Shown here piece after piece: positions 1 through 6,491 of a stretch of 14,508 nt of DNA. Under the pieces are notes generated by a model. The model searched no databases, was not told the origin of the DNA, and was given only the letters and a program-made list of their open reading frames with translations. Each line of letters opens with the position of its first letter. Position 1 is the stretch's first letter. Source of the DNA: a bacterium. Its GTDB lineage: Bacteria > Armatimonadota > HRBIN16. The DNA is taken from NCBI GenBank assembly GCA_025057335.1, contig JANWXG010000041.1, forward strand, positions 1 to 14,508, written 5' to 3'. The translations under genes were made by a program, and so were the position numbers.

Positions 1-31
1 TGATAACGTCTCTTCTCACCCGAGTGCTTCG

Positions 32-104
32 TGTCATTCTGAGCGAAGCGAAGAATCTCGTTCTACCCTTTTGCAGAGATGCTTCGCTACCGCTCAGCAT
101 GACA
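32..104. repeat. Imperfect inverted repeat downstream of fabD
   Basis: Two arms, 32-59 and 76-104, are imperfect reverse complements. Both begin, on their own strand, with TGTCAT, then CTGAGCG, then GCGAAG and end in ATCTC. A 16-base spacer separates them. The element can fold as a long hairpin. It starts 35 bases past the fabD stop, so it may end or stabilise the fatty-acid operon transcript, although no clear U-tract follows. Read as protein it gives an ILSEAKNL-like peptide, which I have seen in spurious ORFs of some environmental bacteria, so it is probably one copy of a dispersed genomic repeat. The inverted repeat is seen directly. Its dispersed nature is inferred. Confidence 0.75.
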
Positions 105-138
105 AGAGAAACAACTTCGGCTCACCCTTCTCACCATC

Positions 139-1071
139 TCAGCTCCGCAACGTCTCGGCGGCGCGATGCAGCTCCTCCACGTTGCGCACCGTCAGCGTCT
201 GCGCCTCCGGAAGGGTGCGACGGATGAGCCCGCTCAGCACATCGCCCGGTCCTAACTCGATAAACCGTTGCGCTCCCATTTCCGCCATACGACGCACGCT
301 CTCCTCCCACCGCACCGCGTACAGCAACTGCTCTGTGAGCAGGTTCACCCAGTCGGTTTCCTCTCCTACGACGTCCGCTGTGCGGTTGGCGACGACGGGG
401 ATGCGCGGAGCGCGAAACCTCACCTGCTGCAACGCCTCACGGAACCGCTCCGCAGCAGGTTGCATGAGCGGCGAATGGAACGCCCCACTCACGCGCAGGG
501 GGATGACTCGCTTCGCGCCCTTCCCCTTGCAGAGCTCCCCTGCCTGCGCGACCGCCTCCGCCTCACCCGAAATCACCACCTGCCCGGGACAGTTGCGGTT
601 AGCGACCACGACGACCCCTGCGGATGACGCCTGCTGGCACGCCTCCTCTACCGCCTCAGCGTCCAGTCCCAGCACCGCCGCCATCGTGCCAGGGGAGCGT
701 TCGGCGGCCTCCTGCATCGCCTCGGCACGCTTCCGCACCAGCCGCAGCCCGTCCTGCCAGTCCAGTACCCCAGCCGCCACCAGCGCGGCGTACTCGCCCA
801 CACTGTGCCCCGCCACACACACGGGACGCAGCTCCACCTGCTCGCTCAAAGCCGCCCACGTCGCGACGCTCGTCACAAAAAGCGCGGGCTGCGCGTGCAC
901 CGTCTGGCGCAGTTCCTCCTCGTCGCCCTCGAAGCACAGGCGGCTCAAGCGGTATCCCAGTATTTCATCTGCCTGCTCGTAAATCCTGCGAGCAGAGGCG
1001 GACGCCTCCGCGATCTCCCTGCCCATCCCTGTTGTCTGCGAGCCCTGTCCGGGAAACACCAGTGCGTACAT
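139..1071 (-). CDS. fabD: Malonyl-CoA:ACP transacylase FabD
   Basis: A 310-residue protein of usual length for FabD. It moves the malonyl group from CoA to acyl carrier protein in cytoplasmic type II fatty-acid synthesis. The N-terminal PGQGSQ (residues 7-12), the nucleophile-elbow motif GHSVGE with catalytic Ser90, and the catalytic His199 in GAFHSPLM are all present, as is the NRNCPGQVVISG stretch (158-169). The ATG at 1071 has AGGAGG six bases upstream. The gene starts 10 bases after the fabH stop and is the last gene of the left-hand operon inside the window. No fabG or acpP follows within the 138 bases visible downstream. Confidence 0.97.
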   Translation of the reverse strand: MYALVFPGQGSQTTGMGREIAEASASARRIYEQADEILGYRLSRLCFEGDEEELRQTVHAQPALFVTSVATWAALSEQVELRPVCVAGHSVGEYAALVAAGVLDWQDGLRLVRKRAEAMQEAAERSPGTMAAVLGLDAEAVEEACQQASSAGVVVVANRNCPGQVVISGEAEAVAQAGELCKGKGAKRVIPLRVSGAFHSPLMQPAAERFREALQQVRFRAPRIPVVANRTADVVGEETDWVNLLTEQLLYAVRWEESVRRMAEMGAQRFIELGPGDVLSGLIRRTLPEAQTLTVRNVEELHRAAETLRS

Positions 1072-1081
1072 CCCTCTCCTC

Positions 1082-2077
1082 CTAGTACGCCCATCGGAGT
1101 ACGCAGGCGCCCCATGTCAGCCCTGCGCCGAAGCCCACTACCACGACCACATCTCCTTTTCTGAGCCTGCCCCCCTCCCACGCTTCGTACAACGCGATGG
1201 GGATAGACGCCGCTGAAGTGTTGCCGTACCGTTCGAGGTTAACGAACACGCGCTCCATCGGCAGGTTCAGGCGCTCCGCTGCCGCCTGGATGATGCGGAT
1301 GTTTGCCTGATGCGGGATGAACAGACTGACCTCTTCAGGGGGGATACCTGCCTTCTCCAGCGCCTGCAGAGAGACTTCGCCCATAATCGTGACAGCGAAT
1401 TTGAACACCTCGCGCCCGCGCATATACACCGTATGGCGCTTCTGTGCAAGCACCTCGGGGGTAATCGGCTCGCGCGTGCCTCCAGCAGGCACCTGCAGCA
1501 GGGGAGCGCCCGTGCCATCCGCTCCCAGCACCCCCGACAACACGCCATACGGCTCCTCGACAGGCACCAGCACCGCCGCGCCCGCCCCATCGCCGAACAG
1601 CACGCAGGTGGAGCGGTCTTCCCAGTTCAGCTGGCGCGACAGGATGTCCGCGCCGATGACCAGCACGCACCGATAGGCTCCCGTCTCCACCGCCTGCGCC
1701 GCCACCCACAGCGCGTACACAAAGCCCGAGCATACCGCGTTGAGGTCGAACGCCGCCGCGTGCGAGGCTCCAATCTTCGCCTGTACCAGGCAGGCGGTAG
1801 CGGGCCAGGGCATGTCGGGAGTGGCAGTAGCCACCATGATCAGGTCTACTTCGTCGGGGGTCTTTCCCGCGTTGCGCAGCGCCTGCATCGCTGCCTGCGC
1901 CGCGAGGTCGGAAGTGGCGACGTGTGGGGGAGCGATGCGTCGCTCGCGGATACCCGTACGGGTCACAATCCATTCGTCAGAGGTGTCGAGGCGCCGTTCC
2001 AGGTCGTGGTTAGTCAATACCTGTTCGGGGATGCCCACACCGACCCCAACAATGCCAGCGCGCATCTTACTGGGCAT
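1082..2077 (-). CDS. fabH: Beta-ketoacyl-ACP synthase III FabH
   Basis: A 331-residue condensing enzyme that starts fatty-acid chains from acetyl-CoA (or a branched acyl-CoA) and malonyl-ACP. The Cys-His-Asn triad is visible: Cys116 in DLNAVCSGF, His in FIPHQAN and Asn in RYGNTSAASIP. DEWIVTRTGIRERR near residues 34-47 is also typical. Two starts are possible, ATG at 2077 (MPSKMRAGIVG) and ATG at 2065. I chose 2077 because AGGAG lies 10 bases upstream of it, whereas the spacing to 2065 would be about 22. This start overlaps the end of plsX by 11 bases, which implies translational coupling. The substrate preference (acetyl or branched) cannot be read from the sequence. Confidence 0.96.
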   Translation of the reverse strand: MPSKMRAGIVGVGVGIPEQVLTNHDLERRLDTSDEWIVTRTGIRERRIAPPHVATSDLAAQAAMQALRNAGKTPDEVDLIMVATATPDMPWPATACLVQAKIGASHAAAFDLNAVCSGFVYALWVAAQAVETGAYRCVLVIGADILSRQLNWEDRSTCVLFGDGAGAAVLVPVEEPYGVLSGVLGADGTGAPLLQVPAGGTREPITPEVLAQKRHTVYMRGREVFKFAVTIMGEVSLQALEKAGIPPEEVSLFIPHQANIRIIQAAAERLNLPMERVFVNLERYGNTSAASIPIALYEAWEGGRLRKGDVVVVVGFGAGLTWGACVLRWAY

Positions 2078-3128
2078 TGGCTTCGCTCTCCTGCAGCAGC
2101 AAGGGTAGGGAGTCGAGCAGGGCGGTTTGCTCCAGCATGGCGCTCTCAATGCGCTCCGCCATGTGCTCCTGTACCGAGCGAACGGTCAGACGCACGCCGT
2201 TAGCAATGGCACTGGCGTGGGAGCGCCCATGTCCGATAACGCAGACTCCGCGTACTCCCAGCAGGTGCGCCCCCCCGTACTCGGCGTAGTCAGTGCGCTG
2301 CTTCAGGCGGCGAATCGCTCCCTTCATCAGCCCCAGCGGAACCATCAGCAGGGGATTGCGCCGCACTTCCTCCTCGATGAGGCTCACCATGAAGCTCGCG
2401 GTTCCCTCTCCGATTTTGAGCGCGACGTTGCCCACGAATCCGTCGCACACCACCACGTCTGCCCTGCCGTCGAAGACATCTTTGCCCTCGATGTTGCCGA
2501 GAAAGGGCAGTCCACTCTGCCGCAGCAACCGATGAGCCTGTCTGACGGTCTGATTGCCTTTGCTTTCCTCTTCGCCGTTGCTGAGCAGCGCGACCGTGGG
2601 CTGGGGGATATTCAGGATGACCTGTGCGTAGACGCTGCCCATGATGGCGAACTCCAGCAGATGCGCGGGGTCGCAGTCCACGTTGGCGCCAGCATCGATG
2701 AGCACGAATCGTCCCTTTTTGCTAGGAATAGCGGCAGCGATGGCGGGGCGGTCGATGCCCGGGATGCGCCCTAGATGCAGCACGGCAGCCGCCATCACAC
2801 CGCCGCTGTGTCCTGCGGAGAAGAGAGCGTCCGCCTCCCCTTCCTGCACCATTCGGGCGCAGACGACGATGGAGGCGTCGCGCTTGCGCAGGATGCCCTT
2901 CACGCTCTCCCCCATCTCGATGACCTGCGGGGCGTGACGCAAGCGTAGGTTGGAGGGAACAGCGTGTCCGTGCAGCTCCGCCCGGAGGCGTTCCTCGTCG
3001 CCTACCAGCGTGATGTCCGCCTGGGGGTTCTCCTGCGCGACCGCGAGACAGCCCCGAACCACTTCGGTCGGAGCGTAGTCGCCCCCCATCGCATCGACCG
3101 CAATGCGTGCTGTAGTGACCGGCGCCAT
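2067..3128 (-). CDS. plsX: Phosphate acyltransferase PlsX
   Basis: About 353 residues, usual for PlsX, which converts acyl-ACP to acyl-phosphate at the membrane surface for PlsY in phospholipid synthesis. The signature begins with IAVDAMGGDYAP. Further family stretches are VDCDPAHLLEFAIMG, LLSNGEEESKGN and VVCDGFVGNVALK. The ATG at 3128 is taken as the start. A TTG at 3137, directly after the rpmF stop, would add three residues. Neither has a strong ribosome-binding site, so coupling to rpmF translation is likely. It sits between rpmF and fabH as in many bacteria. Identity is secure and the exact start is uncertain. Confidence 0.96.
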   Translation of the reverse strand: MAPVTTARIAVDAMGGDYAPTEVVRGCLAVAQENPQADITLVGDEERLRAELHGHAVPSNLRLRHAPQVIEMGESVKGILRKRDASIVVCARMVQEGEADALFSAGHSGGVMAAAVLHLGRIPGIDRPAIAAAIPSKKGRFVLIDAGANVDCDPAHLLEFAIMGSVYAQVILNIPQPTVALLSNGEEESKGNQTVRQAHRLLRQSGLPFLGNIEGKDVFDGRADVVVCDGFVGNVALKIGEGTASFMVSLIEEEVRRNPLLMVPLGLMKGAIRRLKQRTDYAEYGGAHLLGVRGVCVIGHGRSHASAIANGVRLTVRSVQEHMAERIESAMLEQTALLDSLPLLLQESEANAQ

Positions 3129-3137
3129 CGCCTGCAA

Positions 3138-3356
3138 CTACCGCGTTTCGCGTCGCTTGCGCTTCACCAGCACCGCCTGCCGCCCCTTGTAGTAGCCACA
3201 CACAGGGCATGCGGTGTGCGACAAGTGCGCGCCAGGGCAGTCAGGGTTGTTGGTCGGGCAGCGCCCGATTTTGACCACCGTCGCCGCGTTGAGAGTATAA
3301 TGAGTGCGCCGTTTCGCCGTGCGCGCATGGGAATGTCTCCGTTTCGGTAGTGCCAC
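3138..3356 (-). CDS. rpmF: 50S ribosomal protein L32 (bL32)
   Basis: A 72-residue zinc-binding ribosomal protein of the large subunit. It starts ALPKRRHSHARTAKRR, as expected for L32, and ends with ACPVCGYYKGRQAV. The start is GTG at 3356, preceded by GAGAGG at about seven bases. The four likely zinc ligands are Cys33, Cys40, Cys50 and Cys53. The first knuckle is unusual: the cysteines are separated by six residues, where L32 proteins I know have C-x2-C. The second knuckle and the nine-residue spacing between knuckles are normal. It lies downstream of yceD and directly upstream of plsX. Confidence 0.96.
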   Translation of the reverse strand: MALPKRRHSHARTAKRRTHYTLNAATVVKIGRCPTNNPDCPGAHLSHTACPVCGYYKGRQAVLVKRKRRETR

Positions 3357-3391
3357 CTTTTCACCTCTCCCACACGAAAAATCGCCGATAT

Positions 3392-3400
3392 ATTATATCA
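3392..3400 (-). promoter_or_regulatory. Extended -10 promoter element upstream of rpmF
   Basis: Read on the minus strand the sequence is TGATATAAT, a full TGnTATAAT extended -10. A weak -35 (ATGGAA) lies 17 bases further upstream inside the end of yceD. Transcription would begin near 3385, giving a leader of about 30 bases before the rpmF GTG. It would allow rpmF-plsX-fabH-fabD to be transcribed separately from yceD. This is a sequence match only. Confidence 0.55.
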
Positions 3401-3405
3401 CGAAT

Positions 3406-3942
3406 TCACGCCTCTTCCATCTGCGCCAGCAGACGAGCCAGCGCCGCGAAGGCAGGATGTCCTACTGGGCGCTCGCAGGAACATTCGCCCTCGTTCAGGT
3501 CGGCACCACAGGTCGGACAGAGCCCCTTGCACTTCGGGTCGTGCAGCGGCTTAATCGGCAGCGACACAATCAACATCTGCCGAATCAGCTCGCTCAGGTC
3601 CAGAATGTTGCCCTCTAGGAAGAGGTTATCTCCCTCCTCGGGGATGATGGTGACCTGCGGATGTTCATGCGGGCGCGCCGCAACCGCGCGCAGCTCTACT
3701 TGCTCCTCCACTTCACACAGCAGGGGCATCTCGAACAGGCGTAGGCATCGGCTGCACTCCATTTGTACCGTTGCGTGCAGGAAGCCTCGTACCAGTAGCA
3801 GGTCGCCTGTGTTGGTAAAGCGCAGGTTGCCCTGAATGGGAGAAAGCACGGGCACGTCTTCGATAGAGCTTGCAGGCTCATCTACCTGATACGACATCTG
3901 CTTGCCCACGTGCTGGGCAATCTCTGTCAGGTCCAATCTCAT
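3406..3942 (-). CDS. yceD: DUF177 / YceD family protein
   Basis: A 178-residue protein of the YceD/DUF177 family, which is linked to accumulation of large-subunit ribosomal RNA and is typically encoded just before rpmF. Visible features are a first cysteine pair C63-x2-C66 (ECSRCLRLF), an acidic middle, and a cysteine-rich C-terminus (Cys138, 142, 145, 154 and 156; CKGLCPTCG) that probably binds zinc. The ATG at 3942 has GGGGGAG six bases upstream and begins MRLDLTEIAQHVG. A GTG at 3972 would add ten residues, but the binding site would then lie inside the gene. The molecular activity is not settled. Confidence 0.9.
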   Translation of the reverse strand: MRLDLTEIAQHVGKQMSYQVDEPASSIEDVPVLSPIQGNLRFTNTGDLLLVRGFLHATVQMECSRCLRLFEMPLLCEVEEQVELRAVAARPHEHPQVTIIPEEGDNLFLEGNILDLSELIRQMLIVSLPIKPLHDPKCKGLCPTCGADLNEGECSCERPVGHPAFAALARLLAQMEEA

Positions 3943-4194
3943 GGGGAACTCCCCCTCTCTGTAGGTTCTCACACGTTCTGTGCTGGCTGAGGAGCCGGTC
4001 GCGTCAGGCGCACTCTCCTCATCACACAGCAGCTATATTTTGACATAAAAACCACAATCTTTGATGATTTTCTTCTTCCACTACTTCTTTCACTACTCGG
4101 TATATTCGCAGCAGGGGGAGAAGTTCTCCTGCAATGAGGCGAGCGTTTTGCTCATGGGCAAGGATGTCCGTTTCTATGTGCGACAAATGGTATA
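3943..4194. other. AT-richer intergenic region between yceD and the hic locus
   Basis: These 252 bases separate the divergent yceD operon and hic locus. Bases 4030-4110 are clearly richer in A and T than the flanks. They contain a plus-strand TTGACA (4040-4045), a dyad at about 4111-4132 (GCAGG, GAGAA, G, TTCTC, CTGC) and a TATAAT at 4191-4196. On the minus strand a 54-codon open frame runs 4186-4022, with only a TTG start and no ribosome-binding site. I do not call it a gene. No strong promoter for yceD was found on the minus strand. The best -10 seen is a weak TATAGC near 4033-4038. Confidence 0.5.
4040..4068 (+). promoter_or_regulatory. Possible promoter for the hic locus
   Basis: A perfect -35 TTGACA (4040-4045), a 17-base spacer and GATGAT (4063-4068, four of six matches to TATAAT). 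Transcription would begin near 4075 and leave a leader of about 120 bases before the ancestral hicA start. A second -10-like TATAAT at 4191-4196 overlaps the candidate hicA ATG, so it could serve only a leaderless or shortened transcript. Moderate to low confidence. Confidence 0.35.
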
Positions 4195-4459
4195 ATGAAC
4201 CCGCGAAGGCGCGTAAAATCCTGAAGAATACTGTCTGGCTCTAAAAACGTAAGGTTTGAGGAGGTATTGTATCTGGCACAAGCGTTCGGATTCAGGTTAT
4301 CGCGCGTACGGGGAAGACACCACATTCTCACCCATCCGTTGCTTCCTGAGTTGTTAAATCTGCAAGAAGTAGCTGGAGAAGCAAAGCCCTACCAGATACG
4401 GCAGTTAGTAGTTAGTAGAAAGATACAGCTTGCAGTTGCTGGAGGATGATAGAGAATGA
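4195..4459 (+). pseudogene. hicA: Frameshifted hicA toxin gene (HicA-type mRNA interferase)
   Basis: HicA toxins are small double-stranded-RNA-binding-fold ribonucleases that cleave mRNA. The core reads well from about 4228 to 4404: an N-terminal SGSKNVRFEEV stretch, AQAFGFRLSRVRG, then RHHILTHP with the family histidine, and LNLQEV...AKPYQIRQ. The ends lie in other frames. ATG AAC CCG at 4195-4203 is followed, one frame off, by codons for KARKILK (4206-4226). After 4404 the family-like C-terminus (LVERYSLQLLEDDRE) continues at 4412 in a third frame. Its TGA (4457-4459) overlaps the hicB ATG as ATGA, the usual coupling. A 7-base tandem repeat, GTTAGTA twice (4404-4417), sits at the last shift. 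The only continuous frame starts at a TTG (4267-4449) and would give a clipped protein. Residue R replaces the usual S in the GSHH motif. Broken gene is the best reading. Sequencing error is possible. Confidence 0.7.
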
Positions 4460-4671
4460 AAGACTATCACATCAACATCTTCTACAGCGAGGAGGACGGG
4501 GGCTACATCGCCGATATCCCTGACCTGCCAGGGTGCTCTGCGTTTGGACACACCCCAGAGGAAGCGCTGCGTGAGGTGCAGATTGCCAAACAGGCATGGC
4601 TGGAGGCGGCTCAGCTGGAGGGTAAACCGATCCCTCAACCATCGTACCGCCCCGTCATTTACCAGGTTTGA
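4456..4671 (+). CDS. hicB: HicB-family antitoxin
   Basis: A 71-residue protein of the HicB type, with the partial RNase H-like fold seen in HicB antitoxins. The typical start YHINIFYSEEDGGYIADIPDLPGCSAFGHTPEEAL and the C-terminal stretch GKPIPQPSYRP are present. There is no separate C-terminal DNA-binding domain, so this is the short form. HicB normally binds and neutralises HicA. The ATG overlaps the ancestral hicA stop by four bases. The reading frame is intact while the neighbouring toxin frame is not. Its stop is three bases from the convergent ackA stop. Confidence 0.88.
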   Translation: MKDYHINIFYSEEDGGYIADIPDLPGCSAFGHTPEEALREVQIAKQAWLEAAQLEGKPIPQPSYRPVIYQV

Positions 4672-4674
4672 GCG

Positions 4675-5820
4675 CTACCTCGCCAGCCCCTCCGCTAACC
4701 TGCGCGTCTCCTCGGCGATAACCCTCTCCTCGTCGGTAGGCACCACGTACACCCTCACCTGTGAGCTGGGCGTGCTGATACGCCGCTCTCCCTTGCCCTC
4801 ACGGTTGGCATTCTCGTCCAGCTCCACGCCCAGATAGCCCAGGGAGGCGCACACCTTGCTGCGCACGGTGGCGCTGTTCTCGCCGATGCCTGCCGTGAAA
4901 GCAATCGCGTGCACGCCGTTCATCGCCGCCGCATACGCGCCGATGTATTTGATGATTCGGTAGCAGAACACCTCTAGAGCGGTCTGCGCCCTCGGGTCGC
5001 CTGCGGCGGCGCGCGCCTCCACGTCACGCATGTCCGACACGCCCGCCAGCGCCAGCAAGCCGCCCTCCTTGTTGATGAGGCGGTCGATGCGGTCAGCGTC
5101 CCAGCCGAGCGTGCGCTGCAGGAAGAGCAGAATAGCGGGGTCTAGGTCGCCCGCGCGTGTGCCCATCGCCAGCCCCTCCGCAGGGGTCATACCCATGCTG
5201 GTGTCCACGCTTTTGCCGTCTAGCACGGCGGCAATGCTGCAGCCGTTACCCAGGTGGCAGCAGATAACCTTGCTGGGCGCTTGCAGCGCCCCCTCCTGCT
5301 GCAGCAGCTGCAGAACACGCTGTGAGACGTATCGGTGCGACGTGCCGTGAAAGCCGTAGCGACGCACGCCATACCGCTCGCGCAGCTCGTAGGGCAGGGC
5401 ATACAGGTAGGCGTGGGGAGGCAGCGTGTAGTGGAAGGCGGTATCAAACACCGCTACCTGCACCGCTTGCGGCGCCTGCTCCATGCAGGCGCGGATGCCT
5501 AGCAAGTTGGGCGGATTGTGCAGAGGCGCTAGGGGCACGCACGCCTCAATCGCCTCCAGGACCTCGGCATTGATGACCACCGCCCCCGTGAACCGTTCGC
5601 CGCCATGCACTACGCGGTGTCCGATGGCGTGTATCTCGCCGATAGATACGCCTCCCTCTGCCTCGCTCAGGCGGGCGAACATCTGCTGCACTGCTACCGT
5701 GTGGTTAGGCGTCTCCGCGCTGCCGATGCGCTCGATGAGACCTCGCGCCCGCTCCTGCGTGTCACGGAACAGCCGATATTTCAACGACGAACTGCCACAG
5801 TTGACGACTAGGATGTTCAC
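4675..5820 (-). CDS. ackA: Acetate kinase AckA
   Basis: A 381-residue acetate kinase (usual length near 400), which interconverts acetate plus ATP and acetyl phosphate plus ADP in the cytoplasm. The family motifs are in order: N-terminal VNCGSSSLKYRLF, HRVVHGG with Arg69, FDTAFH, YGFHGTSHRYVS, CHLGNGCSIAAV, MGTRAGDLDP, FTAGIGENSATVR, and a C-terminal DEERVIAEE with the catalytic-type glutamate. The start is GTG at 5820 (read as MNILVVNCGSSS), with AGGAGG eight bases upstream. Longer upstream readings have no family similarity. No phosphotransacetylase gene is in the window. It converges with hicB with no visible terminator between them. Confidence 0.96.
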   Translation of the reverse strand: MNILVVNCGSSSLKYRLFRDTQERARGLIERIGSAETPNHTVAVQQMFARLSEAEGGVSIGEIHAIGHRVVHGGERFTGAVVINAEVLEAIEACVPLAPLHNPPNLLGIRACMEQAPQAVQVAVFDTAFHYTLPPHAYLYALPYELRERYGVRRYGFHGTSHRYVSQRVLQLLQQEGALQAPSKVICCHLGNGCSIAAVLDGKSVDTSMGMTPAEGLAMGTRAGDLDPAILLFLQRTLGWDADRIDRLINKEGGLLALAGVSDMRDVEARAAAGDPRAQTALEVFCYRIIKYIGAYAAAMNGVHAIAFTAGIGENSATVRSKVCASLGYLGVELDENANREGKGERRISTPSSQVRVYVVPTDEERVIAEETRRLAEGLAR

Positions 5821-6044
5821 TGCAAAATCCTCCTCGTTTTCGTTATGACTTCTGGATGCGCAGAGGTGGCTACTCGACATGCCGTCGCTCTGAGCGCGGC
5901 GAACAGAGCCCCCTTGCAACACCACGTTGAGACGCTTTGCCCACGCTCATCACGACAAGGGAGGAGCCTCCGCCGCCATGCCATGTGCGAACAGTGTAGG
6001 TTATCGCTGAATGAGGCACTTCTGCTCCGTCCACCATAAATCTT

Positions 6045-6109
6045 TCTGGATGGGTACGCTCCGCGTCGTGTCCCTCTGCGTGCGGACGCGACGGAGCGCG
6101 TCCCTCCAA
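6045..6109. repeat. Palindromic repeat, copy 1 (diverged left half)
   Basis: The right half (6084-6109) is GGACGCG, loop ACGGAG, CGCGTCC, then CTCCAA: a perfect 7-bp stem with a 6-base loop. The left half (from 6045) resembles the reverse complement of the right half but with several changes, so the long hairpin is imperfect. Confidence 0.75.
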
Positions 6110-6160
6110 TGGCGCATGCATCTTGCATGTGCATCATGGGCAAGACGCCCCTGCCACATC

Positions 6161-6186
6161 GGACGCGACGGAGCGCGTCCCTCCAA
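6161..6186. repeat. Palindromic repeat, copy 2 (right half only)
   Basis: The 26 bases are identical to the right half of copy 1: a GGACGCG/CGCGTCC stem with loop ACGGAG followed by CTCCAA. No left half is recognisable before it, so this is a partial copy. Confidence 0.75.
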
Positions 6187-6197
6187 TGACACATTGT

Positions 6198-6257
6198 TTG
6201 GAGGGTCACGCTCTGTCGTGACGCTATGCGTGGACGCGACGGAGCGCGTCCCTCCAA
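6198..6257. repeat. Palindromic repeat, copy 3 (full)
   Basis: A 60-base unit starting TTGGAGGG and ending CCCTCCAA. The left half forms a GTCACG/CGTGAC stem with loop CTCTGT. The right half forms the GGACGCG/CGCGTCC stem with loop ACGGAG. The two halves are also approximate reverse complements of each other, so the unit may fold as one long hairpin or two short ones. Confidence 0.8.
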
Positions 6258-6273
6258 TTTGGGCAAAAAACTT

Positions 6274-6333
6274 CTGGAGGGTCACGCTCCGTCGTGACCC
6301 TATGCGTGGACGCGACAGAGCGCGTCCCTCCAA
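6274..6333. repeat. Palindromic repeat, copy 4 (full)
   Basis: A 60-base unit. The left stem is GGGTCACG/CGTGACCC (perfect, 8 bp, loop CTCCGT). The right stem is GGACGCG/CGCGTCC with loop ACAGAG. It is built like copy 3, but the single-base loop differences are swapped between halves. Confidence 0.8.
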
Positions 6334-6408
6334 CAGCAACCCAACCTTGGGACGATTTCGATACGCCCAGCGGGTTTCTCCTGCTACCTGCCTCCTCTGG
6401 GCGAACGG

Positions 6409-6438
6409 TTGACGGCTGTTCTCCCGTTCCTGTATAAT
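6409..6438 (+). promoter_or_regulatory. Sigma-70-type promoter of the aroF operon
   Basis: The -35 is TTGACG (6409-6414), the spacer is 18 bases and the -10 is a perfect TATAAT (6433-6438). Transcription would start near 6445 and give a leader of about 47 bases before the aroF start. It is the best promoter match in the window and is positioned to drive aroF-tyrA-aroA-cmk-plsC. Confidence 0.75.
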
Positions 6439-6491
6439 TCCTACGCTAAACATTCTACCCATCGCGCCGAGAAGGAGGGAATGTTGTCACC

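Larger units (their letters stand above)
5821..6491. other. Intergenic region between ackA and aroF
   Basis: About 670 bases between two divergent genes. From 5821 to about 6040 I recognise no gene. There is a short dyad GGAGG-AG-CCTCC near 5960-5975 and long but unconvincing open frames. From 6045 to 6333 it holds the palindromic repeats listed separately. A small ATGCA/TGCAT dyad lies near 6115-6135. The right end (6409-6438) holds the aroF promoter. The region looks like a place where dispersed repeats accumulate. Confidence 0.7.

Noticed and set aside
71..982. 303-residue plus-strand open frame opposite fabD
   Set aside because: It is a Ser/Ala/Arg-rich shadow of the clear fabD gene in GC-rich DNA, with no domain pattern.
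1310..2203. 297-residue plus-strand open frame opposite fabH
   Set aside because: The minus-strand frame has the full FabH motif set and a ribosome-binding site. The plus-strand frame has neither.
4111..4132. Dyad as a rho-independent terminator
   Set aside because: The stem is interrupted by two extra G bases and no T-run follows on either strand.
4191..4196. TATAAT as the main hicA promoter
   Set aside because: It overlaps the candidate hicA ATG, has no matching -35 at 17 bases (CCGTTT), and would need leaderless translation. Mentioned only as an alternative.
6045..6333. Regular repeats that could be a CRISPR array
   Set aside because: The spacing is irregular, the units are long palindromes with a partial copy, there are no spacers of even length, and no cas genes are nearby.
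5817..6462. Long overlapping open frames on both strands upstream of ackA
   Set aside because: They arise from the palindromic repeats (LEGRAPSRP-type peptides), have no ribosome-binding sites and match no family I know.
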